A stretch of DNA of 58,516 bases from Planctomycetota bacterium (GTDB lineage Bacteria > Planctomycetota > UBA1135 > GCA-002686595): assembly GCA_016872795.1 (NCBI GenBank), contig VGYZ01000015.1:1-58516 (forward strand), in the 5' to 3' direction. Positions within the stretch are counted from its first letter, which is position 1; every line of letters starts with the position of its first letter. Positions 26,233 through 34,715 of the stretch are shown here, in pieces. The notes below the pieces were generated by a model. That model was not told the DNA's origin. It saw only the letters and a program-made list of their open reading frames with translations, and made no database searches. A program made the position numbers and the translations under genes.

Positions 26233-27926
26233 CGCACGCCGACGGAATCGCGCACGATCTCGCGGCCGATGTGGACCGCGCGGACGCAGTTGCCGTCGGC
26301 GACCGGCTGCAGCAGCGTGTGGGCGCGCCATTGCGCCGCGCTGGCCGGGAAGTCCTCCCGGAAGTGCGTGCCACGCGACTCCTCGCGCACGGCCGCCGAG
26401 ACGGCCGCGAGGTGCGCGACGGTCAGCATGTTGAGGAGCTCCCAGGAGCGCGGATCGGGCGTCGCAAGCTGCTGCACGGCGCGCGCCCAGAAGCCGACCT
26501 TCTCGATCGCGTCGCCGATGGCTCGCCCGCTGCGGACGATGCCCATCTGGCGCCACATGAGGCTCTTGAGCGAGTAGGTCATGTCCTGAATGCCGAGGCG
26601 CACATCGCTCGAGCCTTGCGCTCGCTCGACGCGCAGCCGACGATCGACGGGGATCAGCGGGAAGTCGCGACCGTCCTCGCTGGCGCGCTCCCCCGCGCGC
26701 GCGCCGAGCACGAGGCCTTCGAGCAGCGAGTTCGAGCCCATGCGATTCGCGCCGTGCAAGCCGCTGCTGGCGCACTCGCCCACGGCCCACAAGCCCGGAA
26801 CGCTGGTGCGCCCATCGGCATCGACTTGGATGCCACCTATCATGTAGTGGGCACCCGGCCGGACCGGAATCGGATCGCGAGCGATGTCGATGCCGAAGTA
26901 CTGACAGATACGGCCGATGTGCGGGAAGAGCTCGTGCGGGTTGCGTTCGAGCGACGAGAGGTCGAGGTACACGCTCGTGTCATTCGTCTTGACCATCCGG
27001 TCGAAGCAGGCGCGGCTCACGACATCGCGCGGGGCGAGCTCCGCCGCCGCGTGGTACTCCGGCATGAAGCGCACGCGGTCCTTGTCGAGCAGGACTCCGC
27101 CGGCGCCGCGCACGATCTCGCTGATCAGGACGCGCGCAGCACCCGCGATGTACAGGCAGGTGGGATGGAACTGGAAGAACTCGAGGTCGCGTAGGGCCGC
27201 GCCGGCGCGGAAGGCCATTGCCCCTCCGTCTCCTGTCGCGATCGCGGGGTTGGTGGTCTCGCGGAACAGCTGCCCGGCGCCTCCCGTCGCGAGGATCACC
27301 TGCGCCGCCGAGAAGCACACGAACTCACCGCGCGCGGTCTGGGCGAGCAGGCCGATCACTCGGCCGTTGGCGCCTGAAATGAGGTCGATCGCGAAGTGCG
27401 ACTCGAACACCGCGATGTCGGGCTGGCCTCGCACGGCCTCGTTCAGCGTGCGCTGGATCTCCACACCGGTGGCAGCACCGCCCGCGTGGATGATGCGGTG
27501 ATGGGAGTGGCCGCCCTCGCGCGAGAGCTCGATCGAGCCATCGGCCGCGAGATCGAAGCGCGCACCCCGATCGAGCAGCCTGCGCAGCGCCGTCGGCCCT
27601 CCGCGCACCACTCGATCGACGGTCTCCACATCGCAGATCCCACAGCCGACCTGCAGCGTGTCGGAGACATGCGACTCGAACGAGTCTTCCGCCCCGAGGA
27701 CCACGGCCACCCCGCCCTGTGCATAGACGGTGTTGGTCTCCTCGAGGACATCCTTGGCGACCATGGCCACCGCCGCCCCGGCCTCGGCCGCCGCCAGAGC
27801 GGCGCTAGCCCCGGCCACCCCGCCGCCGACGACCACCACATCGAATCGGTAGGTCGCCAGAGCCCGGGCGTGAAAGGGAGCGAGGTAGCGCGCGAGGTCG
27901 AGCTCGAGGGTTTGCAACCGATCCAT
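26229..27926 (-). CDS. nadB: L-aspartate oxidase
   Basis: First step of de novo NAD synthesis: aspartate to iminoaspartate, FAD-dependent. The 565-residue product has the FAD-binding motif VVVGGGVAGASAALAAAEAG. Substrate-site segments include TVYAQGGVA, REGGHSHHRIIHAGGAATG and FFQFHPTCLY, followed by GLWAVGECASSGLHGANRMGSN. The last motif and the position before hflX rather than sdh genes separate it from succinate dehydrogenase flavoproteins. nadA and nadC are not in the window. Confidence 0.96.
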
Positions 27927-28110
27927 GTGGGTCAGGCCGCCCCGGACCTGCCTCCGAATTCTAACTCCTCCGAGGTGGCCGCTTGAGCCCCGGAGGGCCA
28001 AGGGCGCAGGGTTTCGCCCCCCCGACCGACGGCTCGCGGCCCCTGCGAGAGCAAGCAATGACGGCCCAGGCGCCTTTCCTAACTTCCAGCGAACTTTTCT
28101 GGAATTCCCC

Positions 28111-28144
28111 TTCACCCCACCAGCCTACCGGGCTACTTTAGCCC
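28111..28144 (+). promoter_or_regulatory. candidate lexA-operon promoter with overlapping palindrome
   Basis: TTCACC (28111-28116), a 17-base spacer, then TACTTT (28134-28139). The -10 sits inside the perfect inverted repeat GGGCTA-CTT-TAGCCC (28130-28144). A palindrome covering the -10 upstream of lexA is the expected position for an autoregulatory operator, but the motif does not match the E. coli or Bacillus SOS boxes. Confidence 0.4.
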
Positions 28145-28193
28145 AATGTTAGCCACAAGGGGCGAACCGGGGCTCGCCACCGCGCGCGCCCCG

Positions 28194-28227
28194 ACCACCC
28201 GCCCGACATGACCACCCGCCCGACATG
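28194..28227. repeat. 17-bp tandem duplication upstream of lexA
   Basis: ACCACCCGCCCGACATG occurs twice in direct succession (28194-28210 and 28211-28227). A near copy (ACCACCCGCCCACGTG, 28403-28418) runs into the GTG start codon of lexA. Confidence 0.9.
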
Positions 28228-28270
28228 ACCGAACAACCGGCGGGGCCACCCGCCTTCACGGAACCCAACC

Positions 28271-28357
28271 ATGGCTCAGATCTTCGACGACGCCCGCAAG
28301 GATGGCTTGAGCTTCCTCTTCTTCCTCGGCCTGATCGCCGTCACCTTTCTCGTGTAG
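28271..28357 (+). CDS. predicted 28-residue membrane peptide upstream of lexA
   Basis: ATG at 28271 opens a 28-codon frame ending TAG. The product begins MAQIFDDARKDG and continues with an uninterrupted hydrophobic stretch of 16 residues (LSFLFFLGLIAVTFLV), so it looks like a single-pass membrane peptide with a charged cytoplasmic N-terminus. It ends 58 bases before lexA on the same strand. A GGAA lies about 8 bases before the ATG. Function unknown; small SOS-linked membrane peptides exist in other bacteria but without sequence relation visible here. Confidence 0.55.
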   Translation: MAQIFDDARKDGLSFLFFLGLIAVTFLV

Positions 28358-28415
28358 CTCACGGTCCTCATCCCCATCTCCGTCCCGACCTTCCCCCTAC
28401 AGACCACCCGCCCAC

Positions 28416-29024
28416 GTGAGCCAAGTCGCACTGACCAAGCGCCAGCACGAGATCCTCGAGTTCTACCGCGGCTACGCGGCGGAGCACGGCTACAGCCCCA
28501 CGCTCGAGGAAGCCGCCCAGCACTTCGGCGTGAACAAGGTGACCATCTTCGGCCACATCAGCGAGCTCGAGCGCAAGGGCGTGATGGTGCGCTCCGCGAA
28601 GGGAGTCAGCCGCGGAATGCTGGTAGCCGAGCGCGACACGGACGCCTCGTCCGGCCCCGCGGTGACGATCCTCGGTCGCATCGCGGCGGGAGCCTCGATC
28701 GAAGCGATCGAGGTGCCCGAGCGACTGGATCTAGCGGACTTGGTGCCGAAGGACCGCGATGTGTACGCGCTGCGGGTCAGTGGGACATCGATGATCGACG
28801 ACGGCATCCATGACGGCGACCTCGTCCTCGTCGAGCGCCGAAGCCATGCCCTCAACGGAGAGATGGTCGTTGCGGTGCTGCCCGGCGAAGAGGCCACATT
28901 GAAGCGCCTCTACCGAGAGAACGGCGGCTACCGTCTGCAGCCGGCCAACAGCTTGTTTCAGCCCGTCTGGGTCGATCAGTTGGAGATTCGCGGCGTCGTG
29001 ATCGGCGTCCTGCGCCGCTTCTGA
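28416..29024 (+). CDS. lexA: SOS-response repressor LexA
   Basis: Repressor and self-cleaving serine protease triggered by RecA filaments. The 202-residue product has the winged helix-turn-helix N-terminus (LTKRQHEILEFYRGYAAEHG; YSPTLEEAAQHFGVNKVT). The Ala91-Gly92 cleavage site lies in GRIAAGASIEA. The catalytic Ser125 (SGTSMIDDGI) and Lys163 (EATLKRLY) are in their normal spacing. The start is GTG, with no obvious Shine-Dalgarno. Self-repression is expected through a site in the upstream region. Confidence 0.96.
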   Translation: MSQVALTKRQHEILEFYRGYAAEHGYSPTLEEAAQHFGVNKVTIFGHISELERKGVMVRSAKGVSRGMLVAERDTDASSGPAVTILGRIAAGASIEAIEVPERLDLADLVPKDRDVYALRVSGTSMIDDGIHDGDLVLVERRSHALNGEMVVAVLPGEEATLKRLYRENGGYRLQPANSLFQPVWVDQLEIRGVVIGVLRRF

Positions 29025-29249
29025 TCGAGCAGCGGTGCCCGAAGATCCGACGCCTGAAGTTGCGAGCGCTGCGCGCTCATTTCTAGGGCGGTGTCTCCGT
29101 CGAGAGCCCGAGGACACTCCGACACGATCGTTGCGCTGGAGGCGAAGCAGGAGCACCGCACAGTCGCGGCAAGTCGGGTGTCGTTGCCGTCGCCGAGCGG
29201 GCTCCGTAGTCTCGAAGGCCGCCGGGCGAAACCGCGCTCGGCTCCTGCC

Positions 29250-30740
29250 GTGCTGCGCTCTACCCTCTCGACACTCGCTCGCCACAGCGCGACTTACGCC
29301 GTGTCCGAGCAAGTTGGCCGACTGGCAGGCTTCCTGCTGCTCCCGCTGACCACGGGCTACCTCAGCCCGGCCGAGTTCGGTGTGCGCGAACTTCTCGCTG
29401 TCAGCCTGACCCTGGTTGCGCAAATTGCGGGACTGCACCTCGGAGCGGGGGTCTCCCGCTTCTACTTCGAATCGAGCGACGAGCGTGTCCGCGCGGCTGT
29501 AGCAAGCACGGCGGTCCTGACCGTGACGGCAGCGGTCGGGCTCCTCGTGGGGCCGCTGCTGCTCGTGTCGGGATCGCTGGCGACATGGCTCCCGGGCTCG
29601 CCCCCCGACGGCGATGTCTATGTGCGCCTCGCCTGCGGCGTGTTCGCGTTCCAGTGCATCCGCGAGGTGACCAACAAGGTCCTGCAAACCCAGCAGCGTT
29701 CCGCGCTGTTCGCCTGCCTCTCCCTGAGCAAGCTGCTCCTCGAGATCGGTCTGCAGATCACCGCGCTGGTCGTGATGCGCTGGGGACTCTCGGGACTTCT
29801 GCTGGCGGTGCTGGTTTCCGAGGCGCTCTTTGCGCTCCTCGGCTGCGCCATCGTGCTCTCTGGATCTCGCCCCCAGGTGCGCTGGGCCCTCTTGGCGCCG
29901 ATGCTCGCGTACAGCCTGCCGCTGATTCCCAACGGTGCCTTGCAGTTCGGCCTGCACTCCGCAGATCGCTACATGCTGGGCGCGCTGTCCGATGACCGCT
30001 CGCTGGGCTTGTATGCGCTCGCCTACAAGCTGGGCTACATCCCCAATTACTTGCTGCTCGGGCCCTTCCTGCTGATCTGGTACCCCTTCATTTTCTCGCT
30101 TCCCGCCCGCGATGCTCAGCGCGAGACGGTCGCTCGACTGGCTCCGATCGTCCTGCTTGCGATGGGCGGTGCGTGCCTTGCGACCGCCTTGTTCGCACGG
30201 GAACTCGTCGCCCTCTCCGCTGGCCGGAGCGACTACTCCGAGGCTGCGGCCGCCATCCCCTGGATCGCCGCCGGCTACTGGCTCTGGGCCCTGTACCAGT
30301 TCCTGCAAACCGGGCTGTATGTGGACAAGCAGACGGCTCGGTTGCCGTGGATCACGCTCGCGGCCCTGGCAGCGAACCTGTACCTGAACGCGATTCTCGT
30401 GCCGACACTCGGGTTCCTTGGGGCCTCGATCGCCACGGCGCTGACCTTCCTCGTGCTGTGCGTCGCAGGCCATGAGATCGCGCAGCGTGTCTTCCCTGTG
30501 ACCTACCGCTGGCCGGCGATTCTCGGGCCTGCTGCGGCCGGGTTCGCCGTGGTGCTCGTCGCGGGCTTCCTTCCCGGCTCGCTGGAAAGCGGAGCGGACC
30601 GGGCGCTGCGGGCAGGTCTGTTCGTGTCGTGGCTCATCGCCGCCGCTCTCAGCTTGACGGCGGCGGAGCGTCGGGCTGCGCTCGATGCGATCGGAAATCG
30701 ACTACGCTCGCTGCGCTCCGCGAACACGGGAGAGGGTTAG
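29250..30740 (+). CDS. polysaccharide/lipid flippase (Wzx/MurJ-like MOP family)
   Basis: An integral membrane protein of about 496 residues with 12-14 hydrophobic segments, beginning (M)LRSTLSTLARHSATYAVSEQVGRLAGFLLLPLTT. That is the usual N-terminus of O-antigen/exopolysaccharide flippases. A mid-protein ADRYMLGAL segment is typical of the family. The GTG at 29250 was chosen because the upstream part of the open frame (from 29091) is Arg/Ser-rich and unlike any flippase; the exact start is uncertain. It is followed by a CDP-alcohol phosphotransferase, suggesting surface lipid or glycan assembly. Confidence 0.85.
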   Translation: MLRSTLSTLARHSATYAVSEQVGRLAGFLLLPLTTGYLSPAEFGVRELLAVSLTLVAQIAGLHLGAGVSRFYFESSDERVRAAVASTAVLTVTAAVGLLVGPLLLVSGSLATWLPGSPPDGDVYVRLACGVFAFQCIREVTNKVLQTQQRSALFACLSLSKLLLEIGLQITALVVMRWGLSGLLLAVLVSEALFALLGCAIVLSGSRPQVRWALLAPMLAYSLPLIPNGALQFGLHSADRYMLGALSDDRSLGLYALAYKLGYIPNYLLLGPFLLIWYPFIFSLPARDAQRETVARLAPIVLLAMGGACLATALFARELVALSAGRSDYSEAAAAIPWIAAGYWLWALYQFLQTGLYVDKQTARLPWITLAALAANLYLNAILVPTLGFLGASIATALTFLVLCVAGHEIAQRVFPVTYRWPAILGPAAAGFAVVLVAGFLPGSLESGADRALRAGLFVSWLIAAALSLTAAERRAALDAIGNRLRSLRSANTGEG

Positions 30741-30782
30741 ACTCTTCCTTGGAGCCCTGAGGAAGCGAGCCACGAAACAGCC

Positions 30783-31664
30783 ATGGGCGCGAACTGGAAG
30801 CAACTTCGGGAGACCTGCCAAGCACCCGTGCGCGGTGGCAACGATGTCGCCGGGCTGCTCTTTGGCGACCACGCCTCGCTCCTGTTCACGAAGCTCTTCG
30901 TCGACCTCCGCATCAGCCCGAACTACGCGTCCATCGGGTTCCTCGCCTGCGGAATTCTGGGGGCGGCATTTCAGTTCGGGAGCGGGTTGTGGGCCTTCTT
31001 CGGGGCCTTGTTCTTGGTGCTCTACTACATCCTCGACTGCGTGGACGGAGAAGTCGCGCGCTGGCAGGGCGTGGTGAATGTCCACTGGGGCTACTTCGAC
31101 TATCTGTTCCACATGCTGATCAAGCCGCTCGCCTTCTTTGGCGTAGGGGTCGGCTGCCACTTGGCGGAAGGCGAGACATGGCCACTCTTGGCAGCCTTCG
31201 CGGCCGCGGTCGCGACGCTGTGGCGCAAGATCCTGATCGAGATCCCGGGAATCCTGTTCCTCAAGGATGTGCTGCGCAAGGCGGGGGCTTCCGCAGAGCG
31301 CACCGAGAATGAGCCCGGTCAGGCGAGCGCACCGGCGGCGGCGAGCGCTGGAGGACAGGCTAACGGCTTCCGTCTGGGCCTCGACTTCATGACCCTGCGA
31401 GCCATCCTCACCAACTTTGACATCGGGCTCTTGCTGCTGGCCGTTACCACGGGGCTCGACGCCTCAGGCGCGCTCAAGATCAAGCTGGCTGGCCACGAGC
31501 TCGGCTTCCGCGAAGCATGGCTCGCCTACTACGGCGTCGTGCTGCCGCTCGATTTCCTCGACTACTTGGTCACCTACCTTCGGCGGCGACACTTCTCGAC
31601 GGAAATGACGCGCCTCCTCGGGCTTGCCCACCACTTTCGCGCTCAGGACCACGAGCGTCGCTAG
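30783..31664 (+). CDS. CDP-alcohol phosphatidyltransferase-family protein with altered motif
   Basis: A 293-residue membrane protein with about six hydrophobic segments. The first part of the family motif is intact (D85, D88-G89, A92-R93 in DCVDGEVAR). Where the consensus has GxxxDxxxD, it reads W102, D106 and H110, so the conserved glycine and the last aspartate are replaced. The last aspartate is normally the catalytic base. A 25-residue Ala/Gly-rich cytoplasmic loop splits the protein near residue 185. It may transfer an unusual alcohol or be inactive. It follows the flippase by 42 bases. Confidence 0.8.
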   Translation: MGANWKQLRETCQAPVRGGNDVAGLLFGDHASLLFTKLFVDLRISPNYASIGFLACGILGAAFQFGSGLWAFFGALFLVLYYILDCVDGEVARWQGVVNVHWGYFDYLFHMLIKPLAFFGVGVGCHLAEGETWPLLAAFAAAVATLWRKILIEIPGILFLKDVLRKAGASAERTENEPGQASAPAAASAGGQANGFRLGLDFMTLRAILTNFDIGLLLLAVTTGLDASGALKIKLAGHELGFREAWLAYYGVVLPLDFLDYLVTYLRRRHFSTEMTRLLGLAHHFRAQDHERR

Positions 31665-31690
31665 CACGCGAGCGCGAGGATGCCCGAGGG

Positions 31691-33532
31691 TCAGGACTCC
31701 CCTCCAAGACTCGCCTGAGGATGGGTGACGAAGAAGGGTCCGAGGGCGAGACCGTCGATGCGACCGTCGAGGAAGGCACGCACGGCGTCCGTCGGCGAGC
31801 ACACGATCGGCTCCTCGTGCATGTTGAAGCTGGTGTTGATCAGCGACGGGGAACCCGAGAGCCGCTCATGCTCGACGAGGATCTGGTGGTACTCGGGATT
31901 CACTTCCCGGCGCACGAGCTGCGGTCGGGCGGTCCCGTCGACATGCACGGCCGCCGGACAGCGCTGCTTCATGAAGTCCGTGCAGTCGAATGTCAGCGTC
32001 ATGAACTCGGCCGCATGCTCGCCCCCGGCGAGGCCGTGGTAGCAGCGATGGCGGGCCTCCCAGAGCGTCACCGGCGCGAAGGGCATGAACTCGGTGCGGC
32101 CCAGTCGCTGGTTGAGCCACTGGTTCACCTTGGGCTCGCGACCGTGGTAGAGGATCGAGCGATTGCCGAGCGCGCGCGGCCCGTACTCCATGCGACCGGC
32201 ACAGCGGGCGATCACCCAGCCCGCGTGGATCTTGTCCGCGATGTGCCGCGCGAGGTCCGCAGGTCGTTCACAGGCAAGACCGGCGACGCGAATGGCGTCG
32301 AGCATCTCGCGCTCGCTGAACTCCGGCCCCCAGTAGACATCGGCGATGGACTCCCGCACCGGGCCGCTCCAACTCGCGTGCATGGCGAGCCCGGTGCCGC
32401 AGCCCCCATCGCCCATGTTGGGGTAGATGAAGATCCCCTCCACGCCCGCGACTTCGTGGATGCGCTGGTTCATCTTCACATTGGCCGTCACGCCTCCGGA
32501 GAGGACGACATGCTTCGCTCCCGTGGCGCGCAGCCAGTGCTCGACGAGCTCGCATGCAAGCAGCTCGAGGACGCGCTGGTAGGCCGCGGCAACATCGACC
32601 ATCGGGAACTCGGCCGCGAGGTGGCGGGAAAAGTGGACATTGAGGTTCTGAACGAGCCGCAGGTCGCCCGGCGTGGAGCGGTCGCAGCGCGAGAGCAGGA
32701 CCTCGAGCAGCACCTGCGGATCCCCGTAGGCGGCGAGTCCCACGATCTTCCCGGCGTGGCGGTCCGGCCTGAATCCAAGGGATGAGGTCACCATCTCGTA
32801 GAACGAGCCCAGCGAGTGCGGGAAGCGGAATCCGTGCAGCCGCTCCACGCGCCCGTTCTCGCCCACTCCGATGGAGCCGGCGAGCCCGCTGCCGTAGCCG
32901 TCCAGAGTCACCACCAGCGCGCGCTCGTACCCCGAGGCCAGATATGCGTTCGCGGCATGAGAGAGGTGGTGTTCGCTGCGCTCGAGAGGCGCCCGCAGCC
33001 CGAGCCGTGCCAACCCGGCCTCCAGTTCTCGCTGCCAGTGTGCGTGTTCCACAGCGGCACGACGCCCCCAGTCGTCGGAGCGAACCTGCGCAACTCGTCG
33101 AGAGAGCCACGGATTCGCACCCGCCAGCGAGTAGAAGACTTCCTTCGCAAAGCCCTTGCGCATGCGCTGATCGGGTTCTGCCAGCCCCTGCACGGGCTCC
33201 GTGCGAACTCTTCGTCGGTGACGGGCCTCCGCGAACAGCGGGCCGAGCTTGGGCGGGCGGAAGTTCGCGTGGAACTCGCGCTCGGCCTGCAAGGCGCGCT
33301 CGATCAGGGCGGCTTCCTGCCGTGCTTCGAGGAACGGGTACACGATCCTGTCAACGCGCGTGGGATCGATGCCGGTCGCCTCGAGCGCGGCGACGATGGC
33401 GCGTTCAGGAAATCCCGAGTGCTGCTTCGCGCGCGTGTAGCGCTCTTCACCGGCCGCGAACAGCACGCGCCCATCCTCGACGAGCGACGCGGTCGCGTCC
33501 TTGTCGAGCGGAGAGATACCGAGCACGATCAC
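31691..33532 (-). CDS. carbamoyltransferase (NodU/TobZ family)
   Basis: O-carbamoylation enzyme that moves carbamoyl from carbamoyl phosphate, via carbamoyl-adenylate, to a sugar or other hydroxyl. The 613-residue product has the N-terminal Kae1-like domain (VIVLGISPLDKDATASLVEDG; metal-binding HHLSHAANAY; GYGSGLAGSIG). The C-terminal YrdC-like domain contains AGRMEYGPRALGNRSIL and NTSFNMHEEPIVCSP. The GTG start overlaps the stop of the deacetylase gene (GTGA). Together the pair probably modifies a surface glycan. It is convergent with the CDP-alcohol gene (26 bases). Confidence 0.93.
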   Translation of the reverse strand: MIVLGISPLDKDATASLVEDGRVLFAAGEERYTRAKQHSGFPERAIVAALEATGIDPTRVDRIVYPFLEARQEAALIERALQAEREFHANFRPPKLGPLFAEARHRRRVRTEPVQGLAEPDQRMRKGFAKEVFYSLAGANPWLSRRVAQVRSDDWGRRAAVEHAHWQRELEAGLARLGLRAPLERSEHHLSHAANAYLASGYERALVVTLDGYGSGLAGSIGVGENGRVERLHGFRFPHSLGSFYEMVTSSLGFRPDRHAGKIVGLAAYGDPQVLLEVLLSRCDRSTPGDLRLVQNLNVHFSRHLAAEFPMVDVAAAYQRVLELLACELVEHWLRATGAKHVVLSGGVTANVKMNQRIHEVAGVEGIFIYPNMGDGGCGTGLAMHASWSGPVRESIADVYWGPEFSEREMLDAIRVAGLACERPADLARHIADKIHAGWVIARCAGRMEYGPRALGNRSILYHGREPKVNQWLNQRLGRTEFMPFAPVTLWEARHRCYHGLAGGEHAAEFMTLTFDCTDFMKQRCPAAVHVDGTARPQLVRREVNPEYHQILVEHERLSGSPSLINTSFNMHEEPIVCSPTDAVRAFLDGRIDGLALGPFFVTHPQASLGGES

Positions 33533-34608
33533 GCGCGAGCCTCCGCAGGTTGTGCCGTCAGCTCGTCGTAGAGCTCGGACGCGGTCAAATGGCGTCCGCC
33601 GAGCTCGTCGAAGAAATGCCGGTAGTAGGCGCCACAGGTGTCGAACAACCGCCGCAGATCCGCCTCGCTGCGCACATAGGGCGTGCAGCCGGGGTGAAAG
33701 GACGGGCTGTGGAGGCTGAGCGCGAAGACGCTCGTCCCCCTTTGCCGCAAGCTGCGCGTGAGACGCAGCATGGCGGCGAGGTCGAAACCTTCCGGAGAGA
33801 GCCGCAGCCGTTCGGAGAACCGCAGGCGGGCCAGCACAGCGGGCGCGCGCAATGCCTGCAGCGCCGGCCGAGACGCGTGCCGATGGAGGTGCGCGGCCCA
33901 CGAGCCCGCGAACCCCACATGGGCTCCCGTGATCGGAACCCCGAGCACCTCGCGACGCTCGCCAAACCAAATGGGCTGGGATGGCACGCGGCTGTGGTCG
34001 GGACCGCCATCCGCCGAGAAGTCGAAGGCTGAGCTGCAGCTCAGGTCGACCGCGAAGCCCAGCTCTTCCAGCAGCGCGGCCGTCGAACGCCCAAAACCAT
34101 AGCGGCCAGCCTGATAGCTGCGTGGACGGACTCCGATCGAGTCCTCGATGGCGCCCACCAGCACTGCGAGTTTCTCCCGCTCGAGCTCGGGCGGAAGATT
34201 GCCCGGATAGGAAAACTCGGAGCCAAGAAGCTCGCGCAAGGGAGGATTGACCCACGGGTGTAGGTGAGCGCCAACCTCGCAGCGCCCTTCGCGCACGAAG
34301 GCGCGCAGGAGCTCGGCCGAGGACGGTGTCGTGGCGATCGGGTGATCGATGACATAGGTCGGCCGGACCCCCAGCGCGTCGAAGGCGACCTGCGCCTGCG
34401 GGAGCCGCTTCGCCGCCCCAACCTCCCGTTGCCGAGAGTCGAAGGGCCCGCACCAGTCGAACTCCTCTTCCGTGCTGACCACCGTCAGCAGGATCGGGCG
34501 CGCTGCGGGCCGACCCGCGAGCGAACGAACCTCGCAATAGGGGTATCTGCCGCCACTTCCGCCGTCCGATCCGCGCGCCATACCTTCTTGAGGTGTATCC
34601 CCGGCCAT
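33529..34608 (-). CDS. WalW-like polysaccharide deacetylase-family protein
   Basis: About 359 residues. The N-terminal segment LLTVVSTEEEFDWCGPFDS and the EVGAHLHPW motif match the WalW-type branch of the NodB-fold deacetylases. Further family-like segments are GVRPTYVIDHPIA, FSYPGNLPPELEREKL and SYQAGRYGFG. In classical NodB enzymes the acid pair lies in the first motif and two His in HxxxH; here the first motif has TEEEFDW and the second HLH. ATG at 34608 was chosen; ATG at 34581 is possible. It overlaps the carbamoyltransferase start by four bases. Confidence 0.85.
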   Translation of the reverse strand: MAGDTPQEGMARGSDGGSGGRYPYCEVRSLAGRPAARPILLTVVSTEEEFDWCGPFDSRQREVGAAKRLPQAQVAFDALGVRPTYVIDHPIATTPSSAELLRAFVREGRCEVGAHLHPWVNPPLRELLGSEFSYPGNLPPELEREKLAVLVGAIEDSIGVRPRSYQAGRYGFGRSTAALLEELGFAVDLSCSSAFDFSADGGPDHSRVPSQPIWFGERREVLGVPITGAHVGFAGSWAAHLHRHASRPALQALRAPAVLARLRFSERLRLSPEGFDLAAMLRLTRSLRQRGTSVFALSLHSPSFHPGCTPYVRSEADLRRLFDTCGAYYRHFFDELGGRHLTASELYDELTAQPAEARA

Positions 34609-34715
34609 AGGGACCCGCAAGCCAGCGGGAGTCAGGTTATAGTTTCGGAACGGCCTCAGGAAGAGTTTTCGCTCGCCGGCAAGCCCCTCGGGGGCGCGCG
34701 GCCTCGGCCCGAACC

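Larger units (their letters stand above)
27927..28270. other. regulatory gap between divergent nadB and lexA transcripts
   Basis: These 344 bases hold no convincing gene longer than the 28-codon frame that follows. They include an AT-richer stretch (about 28075-28150), a palindrome overlapping a -10-like hexamer, and a 17-bp tandem duplication, annotated separately. Confidence 0.6.

Noticed and set aside
28225..28419. 64-codon frame overlapping the 28-codon membrane peptide
   Set aside because: It begins in the 17-bp duplication, is Pro/Arg-rich without hydrophobic or domain signal, and ends inside lexA. The peptide frame is more protein-like.
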